A stretch of DNA of 64,000 bases, from NCBI GenBank assembly GCA_036873135.1, contig JAPTYO010000059.1, positions 12,579,066 to 12,643,065 of the forward strand. The letters run 5' to 3'. Source of the DNA: Clarkia xantiana subsp. parviflora. Its lineage: Eukaryota; Streptophyta; Magnoliopsida; Myrtales; Onagraceae. The notes beneath the pieces were generated by a model. It did not search any database. It was not told where the DNA came from and saw nothing but the letters and a program-made list of their open reading frames with translations. The translations under genes and the position numbers were made by a program. The first letter of the stretch is position 1, and the number at the start of each line of letters is the position of its first letter. Shown here one piece after another: positions 40,103 to 51,718 of the stretch.

Positions 40103-43100
40103 GTCTACTATCATGGAATTGTCAGGGTTTGAGATCGGAACTGACAATTCCTACGCTTACCGATCTTGTTAGGAGGAATCGACCGGAGGTAATCTTTCTT
40201 ATGGAGACGAAAAACAAGGAGGAATTTTGTGAGATGGCTCGGAAAAAACTAGGTATGAGGAAGGCAGAATATGTAAAGCCTAGTGGTCTATCGGGTGGCT
40301 TGGCACTTTGGTGGCATGATCATACGAACCTCCAAATCCTTTACAAAAGTGCGAATATGATAGACACCTTGGTTCATAGCAATAATACTTATGGAGATAT
40401 TCATGTAACTTGGGTGTATGGGCATAATGATTTGTCGGAACGTGTTAAGATATGGGATCGTCTAAGAGGGTTGGCTAGTAGGCGTATTGGTCCTTGGCTT
40501 TGCATTGGGGACTTCAATGACATTAGCTATCATTTTGAAAAAGATGGTGGCAACTTGAAGAGCCAAAGACAAATGGATGCTTTCAACCGGATGATGATGG
40601 ATACCGGCCTTGTTGATGCGGGATTTAAGGGGCAGAAATATACATGGAGTAATAATCAAAGAGGTGATGGACGTGTACGAGAGAGACTCGATCGAGGATT
40701 AATCAATGCTGCTTGGATTGAAGCTTTTCCGAACACAACGGTGTTTCATCGTCCGGCCATTGGATCCGACCATTGTCCGATATTACTTGACATGGATTTT
40801 AGAGACGGAAAAAGCGCTAGAGAATTCAAATTTGAAGCAATGTGGCTAACCGATGTTGGATGCCGAGAAACGGTGCAAGCAACGTGGCATCCCGACACAG
40901 CTGAATCGGTCCAAACCGATTTAACTTCTCGGCTCAACAAGTGTCGATCGGCTATAATGAGGTGGAGCAAGCAGGTGTTCTCCAATAATCGTAGGCGAAT
41001 AAGTGATTTACATAATCAAATAGCTCTTATGCAAGAGTTACCTAATGAGGAGTATAGCCGGGATGAAGAAACCCGGGTTAAGGAGGAGCTTGCGGTGTTT
41101 TGGGAGCGAGAGGAGATTTATTGGAGACAAAGGTCAAGGATACAATGGTTGGAGGAGGGAGACCGAAACACTAAGTTCTTTCATCAAACTACGCTGTCAC
41201 GGCGTAGGAGGAATAATGTGTTGAGGTTGCAAGCTAATGACGGGACTTGGATTGAGACGGAGACAGGTGTCCTTGCGGAATGTAATCGCTTCTTCCGAGG
41301 GTTGTATACGTCCGAGGGGACGAGTGGTTGGGAGGAAGTGCTACATTGCGTTCCAAACTTGATTACCACAAATATTAATCAAGTTTTGTTACGTCGACTT
41401 GAGGATGAGGAGGTGAAAACGGCGGTTTTCCAGCGTGGTGGATTGAAAGCTCCAGGTCCTGACGGTTTTTCAGGGGTGTTCTATCAAAAGTTCTGGGATG
41501 TGATCGGAAATGAGGTAATCCAGGAGGTTAGATCTTTCTTCGACTCAGGTATTATCAATCCTAAACTGTGTCTAACCAATATTTTCTTGATCCCCAAAGT
41601 GCCTAACCCGGAGAATGCATCTCAATTTCGCCCTATTAGCCTTTGTAATTTCAGCTATAAGATCATTTCTAAAATCTTGGTGAATAGACTAAAGCCATAT
41701 CTTCCTAATCTTATAACCCCGTTCCAAAGTGCATTTGTATCTGGCAGGCTCATACATGATAATATTATTGTTGCACATGAAGCTTTCCACCATTTGAGAA
41801 GGCGGGATGGGAGGAAAAGAAAAGAGGGAGCAGTCAAAATAGATATGAACAAGGCCTACGACAGGGTGGAGTGGGACTTCCTATTTGCGGTCCTACGAGC
41901 GCTCGGATTTCACGAGAGATGGATTGGATGGATAAACCAATGCGTGACGCAAGTTCAATATTCGGTGGTAGTGAACGGAAAGAATTCGACACGATTTCGG
42001 CCATCAAGGGGTATCCGACAAGGAGATCCCTTATCTCCATATTTATTTATTATGGTGGCTGACGTGTTATCTAGGTTGATTATACATGCAGCTGAGAGAC
42101 GAGCACTTACCGGAATGAGTATCAAGAGAGCATGCCCGCGCCTACACCATCTCTTTTTCGCGGACGACTCTCTTTTCTTCATTAAGGCCGATGAGCGCAA
42201 TGCGAGGTCTTTGAAGGGAATCCTCGAAGCTTATAGTAAGGCTTCGGGACAGAGTATAAACTTGGGGAAATCTGGCATCTATTTTGGAGCAAATGTGGAC
42301 CACGTGACCAAGCGAGCCGTCGTATCTATCATAGGAATTCAGGAGGTCGAAAATGCGGGGAAATATTTGGGCCTACCTGTGGTTTGGGGACGTTCTAAGA
42401 GGGAAGCGCTTGGTTTCCTCAAAGATCGAATCGCGAACAAAATTCATGGATGGAAGAACATTTTCCTCAACACGGCGGGGAAGGAGATTCTCATCAAGGC
42501 GGTTATAACGGCCATCCCTACATACTCGATGGCTCTTTTCAAGTTCCCGAAGAATTGGTGCGATTCGGTGACAAGCATCATTTCACGTTTCTGGTGGGGC
42601 CAAAAGGGAGATGAACGGAGAATGCATTGGAAACGGTGGGACCGAATGACGATTCCTAAGGATGAGGGTGGTATGGGGTTTAGGGACATGCAAGCCTTTA
42701 ATCTTGCCATGCTTACCAAAACGGCGTGGCGGCTTCACAATAATCCGGATGCTTTTTGGGCCAAAATTATGAAAGGTATCTATTTCCCCAATTCAGATTT
42801 TTTGGAGGCAAGGAAAGGAGGGCGTGCTTCTTGGGCATGGTCGAGCATACTTGAAGGACGTGATGTGATTATTGAGGAAGGTGTTTGGCGTGTGGGCAAC
42901 GGGGAGTCCATTCGGGTTTTTCATGATAAATGGATACCTGGCATTGAGGGCTATCGATTGAGTTCGGCAAACGCTCCCCCAACAAGTCTTGACATGCGTG
43001 TCTCCGATCTCCTTCGACCACCTGAGCAACGATGGGACCTCTCCCCATTAGCACCGATAATTTCGGAACGCTTAATGCTGTAAATTCGGTGAGAGTGCAC

Positions 43101-44192
43101 AGTCAAGGGAGACCAGATCGCCTCATGTGGCCGACTTCGAAAACGGGGGAGGCACAACCGAAACTCGTATATCGAAAGCTTCGAAAGGTAGCTCTGAACA
43201 TCCAATCAACTGGGCCATCAATATCAACATTGGTATCATCAAATATTTGGCGGTACATATGGAAGGGACAATCTTTACCGAAAGTAAAACATTTCCTTTG
43301 GAGGAGCTGTACAAGGACCCTACCTACGTTTGATGAATTGAACAGAAAGGGGGTTGATGTAGTTCCCAAATGTCCTTTTTGCAATTGCACGGAAACGTTG
43401 GATCACTCATTATTGGTGTGTTCATGGACTAAACTTGTTTGGTTTGGTAGCATGGGACTTAGGTGGCAGGATAATTACGAACCAGTATGGAATGACGTCT
43501 TGGAGGAGGCCGGGTCAAGAGCTGAACGAGGTGGTGATTCTGAGCTTCTACTAAAGCTTAAAACGGAGATCACGTCATGGGAAATATGGAAAGAGAGGTG
43601 TCGAGCTGTTTATGGAAAAGATACCCCTAAACCGAGGTTAGTGGTTGAGCAAGCAAATCGTTTGTGCATAGAGGCATGGGAGGCTTTTCGTGGGAGAAGA
43701 AATGCTAGTATATATCATAGTCATCACGCCATACTTCGACAATGGGAGCCTCCTCCGGAAGATACTGTTTCAATTTGTTGTGATGGGTCATGGGTTTCGG
43801 GGACGGGGCGTGGAGGAACGGGGATCATTGCGCGTGATAGCCGAGGAAGATTAGTAGCGGGCCGTAACTCTACGTGTCGTGATGTTAATGCGACTAATGT
43901 GGAGGCAACGACTATTCTACAAGCTATAGAGTTGGCCGTGAATCATCATTGGGAGAAGGTAATCATTGAGTCGGATGCCGAATATATCATACGCCAAATC
44001 CGAGGAGAGTCAGAGATTGATTGGAAGTTAGACAATGTCATTCATACAATCCGTCAAAAGTCATGTCTGATCCCGGATATACGTTGGAGGTTTATCCGAC
44101 GAAACGCAAATCGTTGCGCCAACTGGATTGCCATCCAATCCAGAAAGGAGATGTGTCCATTGAATTGGGTTTCTATACCCCATCTTCTTTAA
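40099..44192 (+). pseudogene. LINE ORF2, endonuclease-reverse transcriptase-RNase H, one frameshift
   Basis: The first 995-codon segment (40099-43083) holds an apurinic-type endonuclease: WNCQG, the Glu in METKN, GDFND near residue 137 and SDHCPI near residue 223. The reverse transcriptase follows, with FRPISLCNFSYK and the catalytic FADD near residue 686 in place of the commoner YADD. A single frame change near 43065-43080 separates it from the second segment. That segment has a zf-RVT zinc-finger region (KVKHFLWRS, CPFCNCTETLDHSLLVC) and a C-terminal RNase H (CCDGSW, NVEATT, IIESDAEY), ending at 44192. In the last RNase H motif the usual Asp is Asn (RCANWIA). The start codon overlaps the ORF1 stop as ATGA. 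Confidence 0.88.
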
Positions 44193-44287
44193 TTTCAATT
44201 CTTTTGCTTGATTGTAATCCGGGCTGACTTTTTTGTGTGTTTATTAATAAAGTTCCTCCTTTGGGCAAAAAAAAAAACTATACTCAA

Positions 44288-46338
44288 CACCGACCGAATC
44301 TCATTTTTTTAATAAAAATAATATATTTTATGAAGTACGGTACTGTGTTGGTTTCGTAGCCTAGTTAGAATTGGCGATTAGAATTGCCGAGGTAACATAT
44401 TTTATTATACCATCTAGTCATTATAATTATATTATTTTATTTCTGGTCCCTGAGATTAAAAATCTCGGAGGGCTTATAGAAAAGTCCAAGCAATAATCGC
44501 TCGATTATATATATCCTTCTCGGAGATCATCCCATTGGGCAACCCCGCGAAAATAAAGTAAAATGAAAAAAATAACTAATGCAATAAATAAATAGAAGAA
44601 AAATATCAATAGAAGACCGAATTAAATATACATTTTTTTTGGCCAACTAAATTAGTGAAGAGAAGAAAAGGTCGGATTTGCTTTTGCAGTTTCGACTTTC
44701 AAGCAAAGGCCTAGTTTGCCTAATAAGCCGGTTAATTACTAATTGTATTATAATTATTATTATTATTAGTATTATTCCTAGGTGTCTAGTAAGTAGTATG
44801 TATCTAGTTCTACTACAGTAAAGATTTCTTGTCACGTAGTAGAGTAGAGTAAGAAAACGACACAGAAAAGTAGGCCAAGGTATTTTCTATTTTTTATTAC
44901 ATCCACATATGCCAAGAAATTAATATAAATAATAAATAAATAATAATAAAACCCCTAAAAAGATTAGGATAATGGGCCTACTCTCAATGTCTTTAGGCCA
45001 ATTCCAAATCGATGACCCAAAGAGAGTGGCAGCCCAAATTATATATAGAAGCCCAAGGAAAGAAGAAAACAATGCAATGCAATGCAATGCAATGCAATAC
45101 GACTGACTCATGAACAAACCAAGTGGAAGAATAACAAGTATTACAACTGACTGGATGATCCCAAAAGAATACCAATCAAACTGTTCAAGTGGCTGTTTTA
45201 ATTCCCCAAACTACCTAGTTTAGCTTCTTGCACCAAACTGGAACAAAGCCAAACCCGATCCGTGTTATATAACCAACGGGTTAGACACCAGACTGCCACA
45301 CCAAAAACAAGAAAACTGATGAATCTCCAGCTTGTTAGTTAGTTAGTTTCTAAAGTATTAACTGCTATTGCTGTCTACTGGAAAAGACAATCATCTTCTG
45401 CAAGCCAAACACCATCAAATTGAATTAAGCTCAGTCAACAAACACACTCAGCACAGTGTGCCTCCACTGCACCCTGCACAAGATGAGAGATGCGTTATTA
45501 TTTCACCACAATAAGTTCCGACGAATTCAGTAATAAGAGAGAGCATATGCTGCACAAGATCAGAACTTAAGGTTGTCTGAAAGAGCCCAACATCAGCAGT
45601 TGCATTTCCAATTCAAGTCAATAAAACTTATATTTACGAGAGAAGTCAAGCCTGAACAATAACAGCTAGTTGAAGAACCCACAAGCAAAAGTCATGAAGA
45701 GAAACAACTGCCTGTTGAGTCAATCACTCAATTACATGAAGAGAAACAAAACCCACAAGCAAAAGTCATGGATTTTTTTTGTTGTTTTCGTCAGGCCTAA
45801 GTAATCTCATCATAAAGCTGGAATGTCTTAAATGGCACAACATTAAAATAAAAGTTGCTCGGACATTATGTAGCGGAATGGGCCTAGGGTCGCCACTCCT
45901 AGCCCATTCCTTTTATTTAGCCAAAAAAAAAAGTTGCTGTTTTCCTCAAAGTAACTGGGGATAAACATCAAGTATTATATAAGCACGTATCTCTTTGTCA
46001 ATCTGGGGATATTACTGAAAAATTGTATCCCAACTGCTTTATACACGTTAAAGCTTAAGAATCAAGTGTTTGTTTTGCTAAAACTGACCATCATATGAAG
46101 AGGAGAAGGTAAAGGGTGTCCATAGAAAACATTCACAGTTTTCCTTGTCATACATGGTTCAATAATTTTTTATAGGCTGAACATCTAAACTCTACATCTT
46201 GGACTGATTGTTGGATTAGTTATGCAGCTATAATTTAACCAAGACCTTTTGGCATATCGCAAATGCTAAAATAATTTGTAATAACCTCTTATGACAGCTA
46301 TCAACTTTCTTCGAAACAGAAGGGTAGGAAATACTTGC
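44288..46338. other. Gene-free stretch between LINE and reticulon gene
   Basis: About 2 kb, AT-rich. It contains an (AATGC)n microsatellite (about 45071-45099) and a small poly(A)-tailed insertion (45860-45928). The part nearest the reticulon gene is its likely 3' flank. No other gene is visible. Confidence 0.65.
45860..45928 (+). mobile_element. Possible short retroposed fragment with poly(A) tail
   Basis: About 60 bp beginning CGGACATTATGTAGCGG and ending in a run of A residues. It is flanked by direct repeats AAAAGTTGCT at 45850-45859 and about 45929-45938. The structure matches a 5'-truncated LINE or SINE tail inserted by target-primed reverse transcription. The insert also contains an inverted repeat GAATGGGCCTAGG...CTAGCCCATTC. 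Confidence 0.5.
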
Positions 46339-47578
46339 CTACTGAATCTTCTTATCTTTATTTGAATATAAAGAAATCTTCTTCAAGACGACATCCTCGA
46401 ATCTTTTTAAGTGTGTCTGAGTAACTTCATGAGCGACAGGTAGCATGGCGTTGACGTGGTCTTGGTACTTATCATACAGAAAAGGAATTGATAGAGCAAG
46501 AACAATTCCTGCATGAGCACAAAGTTGACACCACTTAAATCAGTGCATCAAACAGAAAAACTTCAAGTGACCAAAAAATGCATTACAACTAATCCTCACC
46601 AATATAAACCAAAGAAAGAAAGTTGACCAGACTTCCTAAGAAAGATATCACCCATAACCCGCAAGCAACCTGAATCGCAAAGATCACATTGGAATAAATT
46701 CAATTCTTCCAAATGAAAGGTGGTAGACTAGCAGTATATTGTCTCAAGAAGTAATTAAGATTTTTCTGCAGCCAACCTGAGTGAAAAGTTTCACGTTTCG
46801 ACCAATTGTAATTTCCCGTGCAAGACACAATACATTGTTGATCCATTCTTGCAGAAAATGAGCAATGATAACCACTGAATCTTCAGAAATCTCCAGATCA
46901 GGTAGAGGAGGCAATGGCCTATAATATATAAGCAATATCTTTAAATAAAGAGAACAAACCACGGCTACACATGCAGATTCTAATGAAGTTTTCTGATACT
47001 TCTTCATCTGACTCAAGCTTTAACCAATTCCCACATTACAATAACAAATTCAAACGCCGAGCAAGTTTTAACCATCGATAATCCATCACTATCCACTAAC
47101 AGACAATGTGTCAAAGAACACAAGGCCCTCACTCAAAGCATCGCACACTAGGATTTAGCATGAAAACGATGCATACCTGTTAAGGATGGAAGCGGATTTA
47201 GACCAGAGGAATAGGATTGTCACAAGGAGCAACAGAACATTAGAAGCGAAAGAAAGCAGACTGTAACCAGCTTTCTCGAACAGGAACCACATCGCAGTAG
47301 CAGAAGCCAGCACTATAATACCTCCGCCCCATCTTCTCCACAAAAGCAGATCGGCCACTACCAGAAACCAACAAAAGCAGAATAATACATCAGAGGTAAA
47401 CAATTCGTCGCCGATCAAATTCTGGAGGAAGGAGGATTTAAATTGGAAAAAAAGGCGAAATATAGATACATCCATGCATGATCTAATGAACTATACAGAA
47501 AGAAATAAAGAAATTACATTGACCACCGCCAAGAGCTCGATCAACTGGTATGCGAAACGGTGGATTTGAGTCTCCCAT
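46339..47578 (-). CDS. Reticulon-like protein B (RTNLB12-like)
   Basis: Five exons on the minus strand (47578-47518, 47357-47177, 46918-46777, 46669-46600, 46508-46339) encode 207 residues, a normal size for small plant reticulons. After a short N-terminus ([20 protein letters not shown]) the reticulon domain starts at ADLLLWRR. A long hydrophobic hairpin follows ([17 protein letters not shown] to [20 protein letters not shown]), then a hydrophilic loop ([13 protein letters not shown]) and a second hydrophobic hairpin ([22 protein letters not shown] to [15 protein letters not shown]). Reticulons insert wedge-like hairpins to curve and tubulate the endoplasmic reticulum. The C-terminus ends in a Lys-rich tail (NKDKKIQ) rather than a full KKXX signal. 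The exon 1 donor GTAATT was preferred over two weaker GT sites just upstream because it preserves GGGQLADLLLW. RTNLB12 is the closest family I recall. Confidence 0.9.
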
Positions 47579-48614
47579 GGCGGATTGCAAGGTTTCTCTG
47601 AGAAGAATAGAGAACCAAAATGAGATGGTGAAAAAAGTTGAAAAGCTCGGGATATTTTTTTTCTTTTCATTTCGTTTCTTTTTCTTCCGCTATAGATGTC
47701 TTTATTTTGGGCCAGGCTTTTCTATAATTGGGCTTTAGTTGCTTCTCTAATTTAGCCCGTTTATACACTTCTAGGCTGATCTCAGCGTAGTCTGATAAAC
47801 GGTCCGACTGTATTTAAGTGATTAATTATCTTGTAAATTGCTAAACTTTATAAATTATTATGCCACTTAAATACACTAGGGTTGTTGTTTTATGAAATGT
47901 GCATATTCTTTCTTTCAATCAAAACTCATTTTGTATTTTGTATTGATTGATTAAGAACTAGGTGCTGGCCCCGTACTACGCGTGAGAACATGCTAGTTAA
48001 ATAGAGTTCATTAATAAGAGTAGTAATGTTAACAGAAGCATAAGTGCATAACCATACTTTGAAAAAAAAAAATCGATCTGATTCTAACTTTTTAGTATGT
48101 CGAGTTTGAGCTCGATAATACTCGACTCGGGTGACTCACGAGCCTAAACGGTTTCAAGTTCGAGTTTATAAATCGAGTCGAGATGAGTTTGAATATTATT
48201 TTATTTTTATTTTATACTAATTAATTATTATATAAGTCAACCGAGTTCGAGTGAAGCTCGATTTTTTAAATCATGAGAAATGCTAATTTATTGTAATGAA
48301 TAAATAGTTAACGCGTCGAGTCGAGCCGAACTTAATTATGTCGAGCTTAGAGTTGAGTTCGAGTTTTAAAATTAGAGCTCGGTCAAGTTCGAACTTGATA
48401 AATACTAATCGAGTCGAGCTTGACAGATACTCGAATCGACTTGACCCGATTGAGCTAAAAAAAGTCGGGAATGGACACCCGATTTATCTAATGAAATTCG
48501 GTGGGGTTCCCCGGTACACCGATTAAAATTCGGATATAAAACATCTAATATCATTATGAAATGCTCTAGCAAAGTTAGGGCAAGTATATAATATAATAAA
48601 GTAAAAAATAATTA
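47579..48614. other. Reticulon promoter side and TCGAG-rich repeat block
   Basis: The reticulon promoter should lie in the first few hundred bases. From about 48085 to 48470 the sequence is a mosaic of TCGAG/CTCGA/GAGTTCGA motifs, ending near AAAGTCGGGAATGGACACCC. Such composition is typical of hAT-like MITEs, but I found no matching ends or target-site duplication. Nothing else is recognisable. Confidence 0.5.
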
Positions 48615-49402
48615 TGTTTCATCCTTGTTGCGTCCGGGACGAACGAGGTCACGAGGACGCGTCGGTTTGTGTAATTGTGCGGGCCGTAACCCTTCTGACA
48701 GGAGGAGGTTGGGCCACTGACGAGTGTTCGGACTTGTTCCCACGTGAGGTCTGAGTCTCGGAAAGGTTGCGACCCGGCAAGGTTGTGACCCGGCAAGGTT
48801 GCGACCCGGCAAGGTTGTGACCCGGTAAGGTTGTGACCCGGCAAGTCTGTGTCTCAAGCGTCGGATCCTGCACAAAGGACCAATGCTAGCACGGAGAGGG
48901 GGGGTGGTGCTAGCGGAGCCCTCTCCGATGCCTAAGTCACTATAGTGGCAAAAAGGTAATTTCTAGAGAGAGAGAATTCTAGAGAGAAGTCAGAGCTCAA
49001 AATACCAAAGTTGGGCAAATGAGAGAATGTATGAAAATGGGTGGCCAAGGTCTCCTATTTATAGGCTTCCTTGAGACCGGACCCGGTTTTAAAGCGGTTT
49101 GATGACGGTTCAAGAACGTGCGGTAACCGTCATCCTTGTTGGTAGTACGTGAACTTGACTTCTCTACGCGTACCGGTAATCGCGGGTACGGTAATAGCGC
49201 GATACCCGTAAGGCAATCCGGACCTCGTCGAATTTGGGCAATTCGGCGAGGTCCGAATTGTCACGCAACCCGGACGCGCGTAAACGCGCCTCCGGACCGT
49301 TTTGATACCGTGGGAGATGTTTTTCGAGACGGGATGTAATTTTTGACGTGTTTGCGAGGCCCGAAGCGTAAATACGAACCCGAATTGGACATTTATCCAT
49401 CA
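48615..49402 (-). repeat. LTR (3' LTR) of outer Tat-like Ty3/gypsy element, minus orientation
   Basis: Read on the minus strand, this 788-bp segment starts TGATGGATAAATGTCC at 49402 and ends GAAACA at 48615, giving TG...CA ends. Immediately before its start, on the minus strand, is a purine-rich tract CTCGGGGGCAAG (49414-49403). The same arrangement, CTCGGGGGCAAA before TGATGGAT, marks the inner element's 3' LTR. A TATA box CTATAAATAGG lies at 49056-49063 on the minus strand. CCTTTGTGCAGG near 48868-48882 matches the phrase in the inner LTR. The partner LTR is outside the window, so this is inferred from homology of parts. Confidence 0.8.
48763..48842. repeat. 16-bp tandem repeat inside outer LTR
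   Basis: Five 16-bp units of AAGGTTGTGACCCGGC or the variant with GCGACC, in the region of the LTR that would follow the transcription start. Open frames here are products of the repeat. Confidence 0.92.
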
Positions 49403-50846
49403 CTTGCCCCCGAGTCAAGTAACGGTTTAGAACCTTTCTTGACTCTATTTTAAGTTAGGATACTTGTCCAATTTGAGTTTGACGCTAACCTTTCGATTTT
49501 GATCGTCGGTCGGACGTAGGAATCTTGATTTCATCCGTCGCTTGACTTTCCGGCCGAATGGCTCTATTTCCTATTATCATGGTTAGTGCAATAGGAAAAG
49601 TAGATGTGCGAATATGATTATTGTCGGAGACATGAGCAAATGGTAATGCGTTATGCGAACATGTATCTATCAACATGTATGTACGAGTGATGGACGTGAC
49701 AAGATCGTAATTACACAATGCAAGAAATAGAAACCGTAAGCTTCTAAAATGACTAAGTGATTACCGAATCATGGATCATGCAATTGCAACATACGTACAT
49801 AATGATGGGTTTGATACGTGCGACGTCAAGATATGCATAGGAGTAGATAGTTTTTAAAAAGAGAGGATAGAGTGTACCGTAGGGGTTTAGTCTTGAGTGT
49901 AGGTAAACTAATCATTTGACCCTTATCCACAAAGCATCTCTTTGGGATTAGTAAATACACACATCCCCATTTATTCTTCCAGCACCCTAGGAGTTCACCA
50001 TTCCACTCCCTTTGCAGGTAATTCACTCATCCTTTCCCGAAATTGCTTTTGTGTTCAAAGTTTCTTCGCCGTCGTGGAGCTTAGATACGTTTTGACAGTT
50101 TCGAGTCTGATTTTTTGCTCGTTTTTGGCAGTTGACACCACCATTCGACTCGGTTCGTCCCAAGGATTCCAACGCCACCTTCGGAGTCTCCAGGAGCCAC
50201 CGGACGCGCCCTCACGCGCCGTCGAGAGTGGGACGTCTTCGCCGGAGCGTGCGGGCCACGCGCCGCCTTCCCGGGCTCGCCTCGTTTCGGTCCACACCTT
50301 CCCGGAATCGTCTCGAAGAGGGGAGTCCATTGGAATACCTTTCGTCACGTTTTGAGGTAGTTTGGAAACCCAATTTTAAAAGATAGCTTCGACTTGGCTT
50401 TGGATGTCGCCGGATTGTTGTTCGCTTGGGCTGTTTTTCGTTGTCGATGTATGGAACTGCTTGTTGATGCTTGTATGTTGAATAATTGCTGATTGATTGC
50501 CGTTACTATCGCCGTTAGTTCATAACTTAGACGATTTTCACTCCCGTAGGTAGTTGAGGTAGAATTCCCCGTTCGGACATAGTGCCCCCGTGTCTTTGTG
50601 TAAGAGTTTTTGGTCGGTATGCATAATTTTTCTTCTTGGCGGGTTTTTTGGTTGACGGGGATTGCCAATAACTTTAGGCATAGTCACTTGTTGTCTTGAC
50701 GCCTTAGAGAAAAATTTCCCTTAAGCGTTGCCACGTGTGATCCTTGGCGTTTGTCGCGTTAATCCCGCCGTTTGCATGATAGCTCCTTAAGACGTTAATC
50801 CCTTTTTTGGTACGTACCCATTTTACTATGCGCGTGGAACTTGGCT

Positions 50847-50952
50847 ACGTGCGTTGATGTTGATACGCGCGTTGATGTTGATATGCGCGTTGATGTTGAT
50901 ACGCGCGTTGATGTTGATACGCGCGTTGATGTTGATATGTGCGTTGATGGTT
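50847..50952. repeat. 18-bp tandem repeat
   Basis: Five to six units of GCGTTGATGTTGATACGC with an exact 18-bp period (starts at 50851, 50869, 50887, 50905, 50923, 50941). The same unit reappears beyond the inner insertion at about 63705-63740. Confidence 0.92.
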
Positions 50953-51119
50953 GAGCGTCAGGAATAAACTGTTGGTTATCGCCTGCAAATATGCTAAAAC
51001 ACTTAGAAAATATTTAAACGATATCTAATGTTTGTTACCATAGATGTCGTCGTATGAGCCTTGTCTATGAGCATCGTAGGTGTGCTTAGGGGACATAGCT
51101 ACTCGTTGTATGCAATCCA

Positions 51120-51713
51120 TCTTTGTTGACATGTACGTGCGTACATAGAAATACTTAGAAAATATTCTCCCCTTGTTGACATGCATCCTCGTCGACATGT
51201 ATGTACGTACATGGAAACACTTAGAAAATATTTTCTCATTGTCGACGTGCATCCTCGTTGACATGTATGTACGTACACGGAAACACTTAGAAAATATTTT
51301 CTCCTCGTCGACGTGCATCCTTGTCGACATGTATATACGTACATGGAAACACTTAGAAAATATTTTCTCCTTGTCGACGTGCATCCTCGTCGACATGTAT
51401 GTACGTACATGGAAACACTTAGAAAATATTTTCTCCTCGTCGACGTGCATCCTCGTCGACATGTATGTACGTACATGGAAACACTTAGAAAATATTTTCT
51501 TCTTGTCAACATGCATCCTCGTCGACATGTATGTACGTTCATGGAAACACTTAGAAAATATTTTCTCCTTGTCGACGTGCATCCTCGTCGACATGTATGT
51601 ACGTACATGGAAACACTTAGAAAATATTTTCTTCTCGCCGACGTGCATCCTCGTCGACATGTATGTACGTACATGGAAACACTTAGAAAATATTTTCTCC
51701 TTGTCGACATGCA
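51120..51713. repeat. 66-bp palindrome-rich tandem array, nine units
   Basis: CTTAGAAAATA occurs at 51154 and every 66 bp after (51220, 51286, 51352, 51418, 51484, 51550, 51616, 51682). Each unit combines three self-complementary motifs: GAAAATATTTTC, GTCGAC and ATGTACGTACAT. Because 66 is divisible by three, long open frames run on both strands (about 230 codons minus, 180 plus); I treat them as artefacts. The inner retroelement inserted into the last unit. Confidence 0.95.
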
Positions 51714-51718
51714 TCATT

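Larger units (their letters stand above)
38044..44277 (+). mobile_element. Full-length non-LTR retrotransposon (plant L1-type LINE)
   Basis: A 6.2-kb element with a 5' UTR of about 400 bp, two overlapping ORFs, a 3' UTR with AATAAA (near 44247), and a poly(A) tail of 11 bases ending at 44277. It is flanked by a direct repeat CTATACTCAA at 38034-38043 and 44278-44287, extendable by up to three A residues. Size, tail and variable-length duplication fit target-primed reverse transcription. The complete 5' end indicates no 5' truncation. Three frame breaks in the coding regions suggest this copy is no longer autonomous. Confidence 0.93.
49403..51713 (-). mobile_element. Internal 3' region of outer Tat-like element (interrupted; resumes after 63668)
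   Basis: Sequence between the outer LTR's polypurine tract and the inner insertion. It contains no recognisable gag or pol. A GC-rich patch at 50130-50340 stands where the inner element has its own GC-rich region upstream of the antisense gene. An 18-bp repeat (50847-50950) and the 66-bp repeat array (51120-51713) follow. The element continues on the far side of the inner insertion from 63669 to the window edge. Orientation and identity rest on the LTR/polypurine junction at 49402/49403. Confidence 0.7.

Noticed and set aside
45071..45099. AATGC repeats as a possible regulatory or recombination signal
   Set aside because: A short simple-sequence repeat with nothing around it to suggest function.
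48575..48875. Repetitive minus-strand frames rich in PGHNLAGSQP-like phrases
   Set aside because: They translate the 16-bp repeat in an LTR in three different frames; no independent coding evidence.
51025..51717. 230-codon minus-strand frame of 22-residue repeats, and its plus-strand counterparts
   Set aside because: The frames exist because a non-coding 66-bp tandem repeat has a period divisible by three; they are open on both strands and have no domain or gene signals.
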